Source: CAZJKE01 sp964546585 (lineage in GTDB: Bacteria > Planctomycetota > Phycisphaerae > Phycisphaerales > SM1A02). From it: a stretch of 13,650 bases of DNA. Where the stretch lies: contig CAZJKE010000044.1 in assembly GCA_964546585.1 (NCBI GenBank), positions 1 through 13,650 of the forward strand, read 5' to 3'. The notes under the pieces were generated by a model. It did no database searches. It was given only the letters and a program-made list of their open reading frames with translations, and had not been told where the DNA came from. Below are positions 12,861-13,650 of the stretch, piece after piece (position 1 is the first letter of the stretch; the number at the start of each line of letters is the position of its first letter). The translations under genes and the position numbers were made by a program.

Positions 12861-12934
12861 CGCCCCGGGCACGATTCGAACGCGCGACCTGCGGTTTAGA
12901 AGACCGCTGCTCTATCCAACTGAGCTACCGGGGC
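12861..12934 (-). tRNA. tRNA-Arg (anticodon TCT)
   Basis: The 74-nt minus-strand gene folds as a standard cloverleaf. The acceptor stem is GCCCCGG with CCGGGGC and a discriminator G. The D arm is AGCTCAGTTGGATAGAGC, the anticodon stem GCGGT/ACCGC with loop CTTCTAA (anticodon TCT, reading AGA), and the T arm GCGCG TTCGAAT CGTGC, in which the outer pairs are G-C type. The CCA end is not encoded. It is transcribed away from the carbonic anhydrase gene. Confidence 0.95.
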
Positions 12935-12942
12935 TTCGTTGG

Positions 12943-12972
12943 ATTGTATGATCACGCCCACCGCCATGTCTC
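12943..12972 (-). promoter_or_regulatory. Candidate promoter of tRNA-Arg (GAGACA - 18 bp - TACAAT)
   Basis: On the minus strand GAGACA (12967-12972, matching the last four bases of the -35 consensus) and TACAAT (12943-12948) are 18 bp apart, and the -10 box ends 8 nt before the tRNA 5' end. The -35 lies inside the first codons of the carbonic anhydrase gene. Confidence 0.45.
12947..12952 (+). promoter_or_regulatory. Candidate -10 box (TATGAT) of the carbonic anhydrase gene
   Basis: TATGAT shares two bases with the oppositely oriented TACAAT of tRNA-Arg. It would start transcription near 12959, only about 7 nt before the ATG at 12966, which supports that start over the ATG at 12948. No -35 box is evident. 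Confidence 0.4.
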
Positions 12973-13613
12973 ACCCAAACTCAGACACCGATACTCCCAA
13001 TGGCGCCTTGGACGAGCTTCTGCGCGGCAACGCCCGATTTGTCGAGGGCCGCACGGGGGCGGAAAGCACCCTCATTGACCGCGATGCGATGGCTGCCGAT
13101 CAGTCGCCACATGCGGCAATCCTGCGATGCGCGGACTCCCGCGTCGCTCCAGAAATCGTCTTCGATCAATCCCTCGGATCGCTCTTTGTGTGCGGCATCG
13201 CAGGGAATGCTGCGACGGATGAAGTCATCGGCAGCCTCGATTACGCGGTGCAGGTCCTGGGTTGCAAAGCGATCGTTGTCATGGGACACACATCCTGCGG
13301 TGCCATTGCCGCGGCGATGGCAGACGAATCGGCACAGGGGCACATCGCGACGCTGCTGGATCACATCGTTATAGACGGTGACGATGACGCTACCCGCGCG
13401 GCACACAACGCGGTCCATCAGGCCTCGGAAATCGCCCGCCGCTCCAGTCCCATTGCTGCAGCGGTATCACGCGGCGAACTCTGTGTTGCCGCTGGTGTGT
13501 TCGATATCGCAAGCGGCCGCTTCGCGTTCACGAGCCGTAGCGTGCAACCCGATGGCGGGGGTTATGATGCGCTTCGGGCCGGTAGCTCAGCGGTCAGAGC
13601 AGACGACTCATAA
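12966..13613 (+). CDS. Beta-class carbonic anhydrase
   Basis: The product is 215 aa from ATG 12966. It catalyses reversible hydration of CO2 to bicarbonate with a zinc ion. Both zinc motifs are present: Cys55-x-Asp57-Ser-Arg59 (ILRCADSR) and His108-x-x-Cys111 (VVMGHTSCGAI). FVCGIAGNAATDEVIGSLDYAVQVLG between them matches the family. No signal peptide is seen, so it is cytoplasmic. Starts at ATG 12948 and TTG 12939 are in frame but would overlap the candidate promoter, and none of the starts has a Shine-Dalgarno. The C-terminal 12-13 residues (about LRAGSSAVRADDS) are encoded within the downstream tRNA gene; the TAA stop falls in the tRNA anticodon loop. Confidence 0.92.
   Translation: MSHPNSDTDTPNGALDELLRGNARFVEGRTGAESTLIDRDAMAADQSPHAAILRCADSRVAPEIVFDQSLGSLFVCGIAGNAATDEVIGSLDYAVQVLGCKAIVVMGHTSCGAIAAAMADESAQGHIATLLDHIVIDGDDDATRAAHNAVHQASEIARRSSPIAAAVSRGELCVAAGVFDIASGRFAFTSRSVQPDGGGYDALRAGSSAVRADDS
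13563..13568 (+). promoter_or_regulatory. Candidate -10 box (TATGAT) of the CAT-anticodon tRNA, inside the carbonic anhydrase gene
   Basis: TATGAT ends 7 nt before the tRNA 5' end, so a transcript could begin at or next to the mature end. No -35 hexamer of note is seen upstream. The box would let the tRNA be made independently of carbonic anhydrase read-through. Confidence 0.35.
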
Positions 13614-13648
13614 TCGTTTGGTCCCCGGTTCGAATCCGGGCCGGCCCA
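13576..13648 (+). tRNA. tRNA with CAT anticodon: elongator tRNA-Met or tRNA-Ile2 (lysidine type)
   Basis: The 73-nt gene folds as a cloverleaf: acceptor GGGCCGG/CCGGCCC with discriminator A, D arm GCTC/GAGC, anticodon stem GACGA/TCGTT with loop CTCATAA, T stem CCCGG/CCGGG with loop TTCGAAT. The acceptor is fully paired and the anticodon stem lacks three consecutive G-C pairs, so it is not initiator tRNA. GAGCAG-CGACTCATAATCG-TTGGTC closely resembles E. coli tRNA-Ile2, and the C4-G69 and C5-G68 pairs are also as in that tRNA, so Ile2 is slightly preferred. CCA is not encoded. Confidence 0.9.
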
Positions 13649-13650
13649 CT

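Noticed and set aside
12939..12965. Earlier starts of carbonic anhydrase at TTG 12939 or ATG 12948
   Set aside because: They have no Shine-Dalgarno, overlap the candidate -10 box and add residues not needed for the fold; ATG 12966 fits the promoter better. ATG 12948 cannot be fully excluded.
1..13650. CRISPR arrays, integrases, transposase genes or prophage genes
   Set aside because: None seen: there are no spaced direct repeats apart from the gap artefact and no recombinase motifs on either strand.

Overview
The window looks like a scaffold from a planctomycete, most likely of the Phycisphaerae. The evidence is two secreted-protein C-termini with the dockerin-like D-x-N/T-x-D-G repeat common there, a single-pass prepilin-like protein with a late F-V-D-G motif, a PqiA/MCE module, moderately high GC, and extended -10 style promoters (TANNNT) placed 6-7 nt before several start codons. 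It is very probably a metagenome assembly: a run of exactly 100 N is flanked by two identical 55-bp copies, the signature of two contigs that overlap but were not merged.

Layout. Bases 1-77 are the 3' end of a dockerin-type secreted protein gene. From 150 to 7652 runs a nine-gene plus-strand block with spacings from -11 to +20 nt: OB-fold-like lipoprotein, PqiA-like membrane protein, two-domain MCE (PqiB-like) protein, EboD (DHQ-synthase-like), a small helical protein, EboB (TatD-like), EboE (xylose-isomerase-like TIM barrel, holding the false gap), EboC (UbiA-like) and EboF (alkaline-phosphatase-superfamily). This is an ebo metabolite-traffic cluster, with no recognisable EboA, joined head-on to an intermembrane transport module. 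A minus-strand right-handed beta-helix/dockerin protein gene (7649-8752) converges on it with overlapping stop codons. A plus-strand HELGH zinc metallopeptidase gene (8985-10928) abuts a minus-strand prepilin-like gene (10929-11717). A plus-strand Cys-rich membrane protein of unknown function follows (11773-12579).

The right end is odd. A 73-bp near-perfect palindrome (33-bp arms, 7-nt loop) at 12616-12688 abuts a minus-strand fragment (12690-12797) encoding exactly the first 36 residues of a DEAD-box RNA helicase, cut at its Q motif. Then come a minus-strand tRNA-Arg(TCT), a beta-carbonic anhydrase gene whose promoter is back to back with that of the tRNA, and a plus-strand CAT-anticodon tRNA that overlaps the carbonic anhydrase 3' end by 38 nt.

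How the genes may work together: ebo clusters are known from work on scytonemin synthesis to be needed for moving a biosynthetic precursor to the periplasm. Here the same operon also encodes a lipoprotein, a PqiA-like integral membrane protein and an MCE protein, which in other bacteria move lipophilic molecules between membranes. The inferred reading is one envelope pathway: cytoplasmic ebo enzymes make or modify a probably membrane-associated metabolite (UbiA-like EboC), and the PqiA/MCE/lipoprotein part carries it outward.
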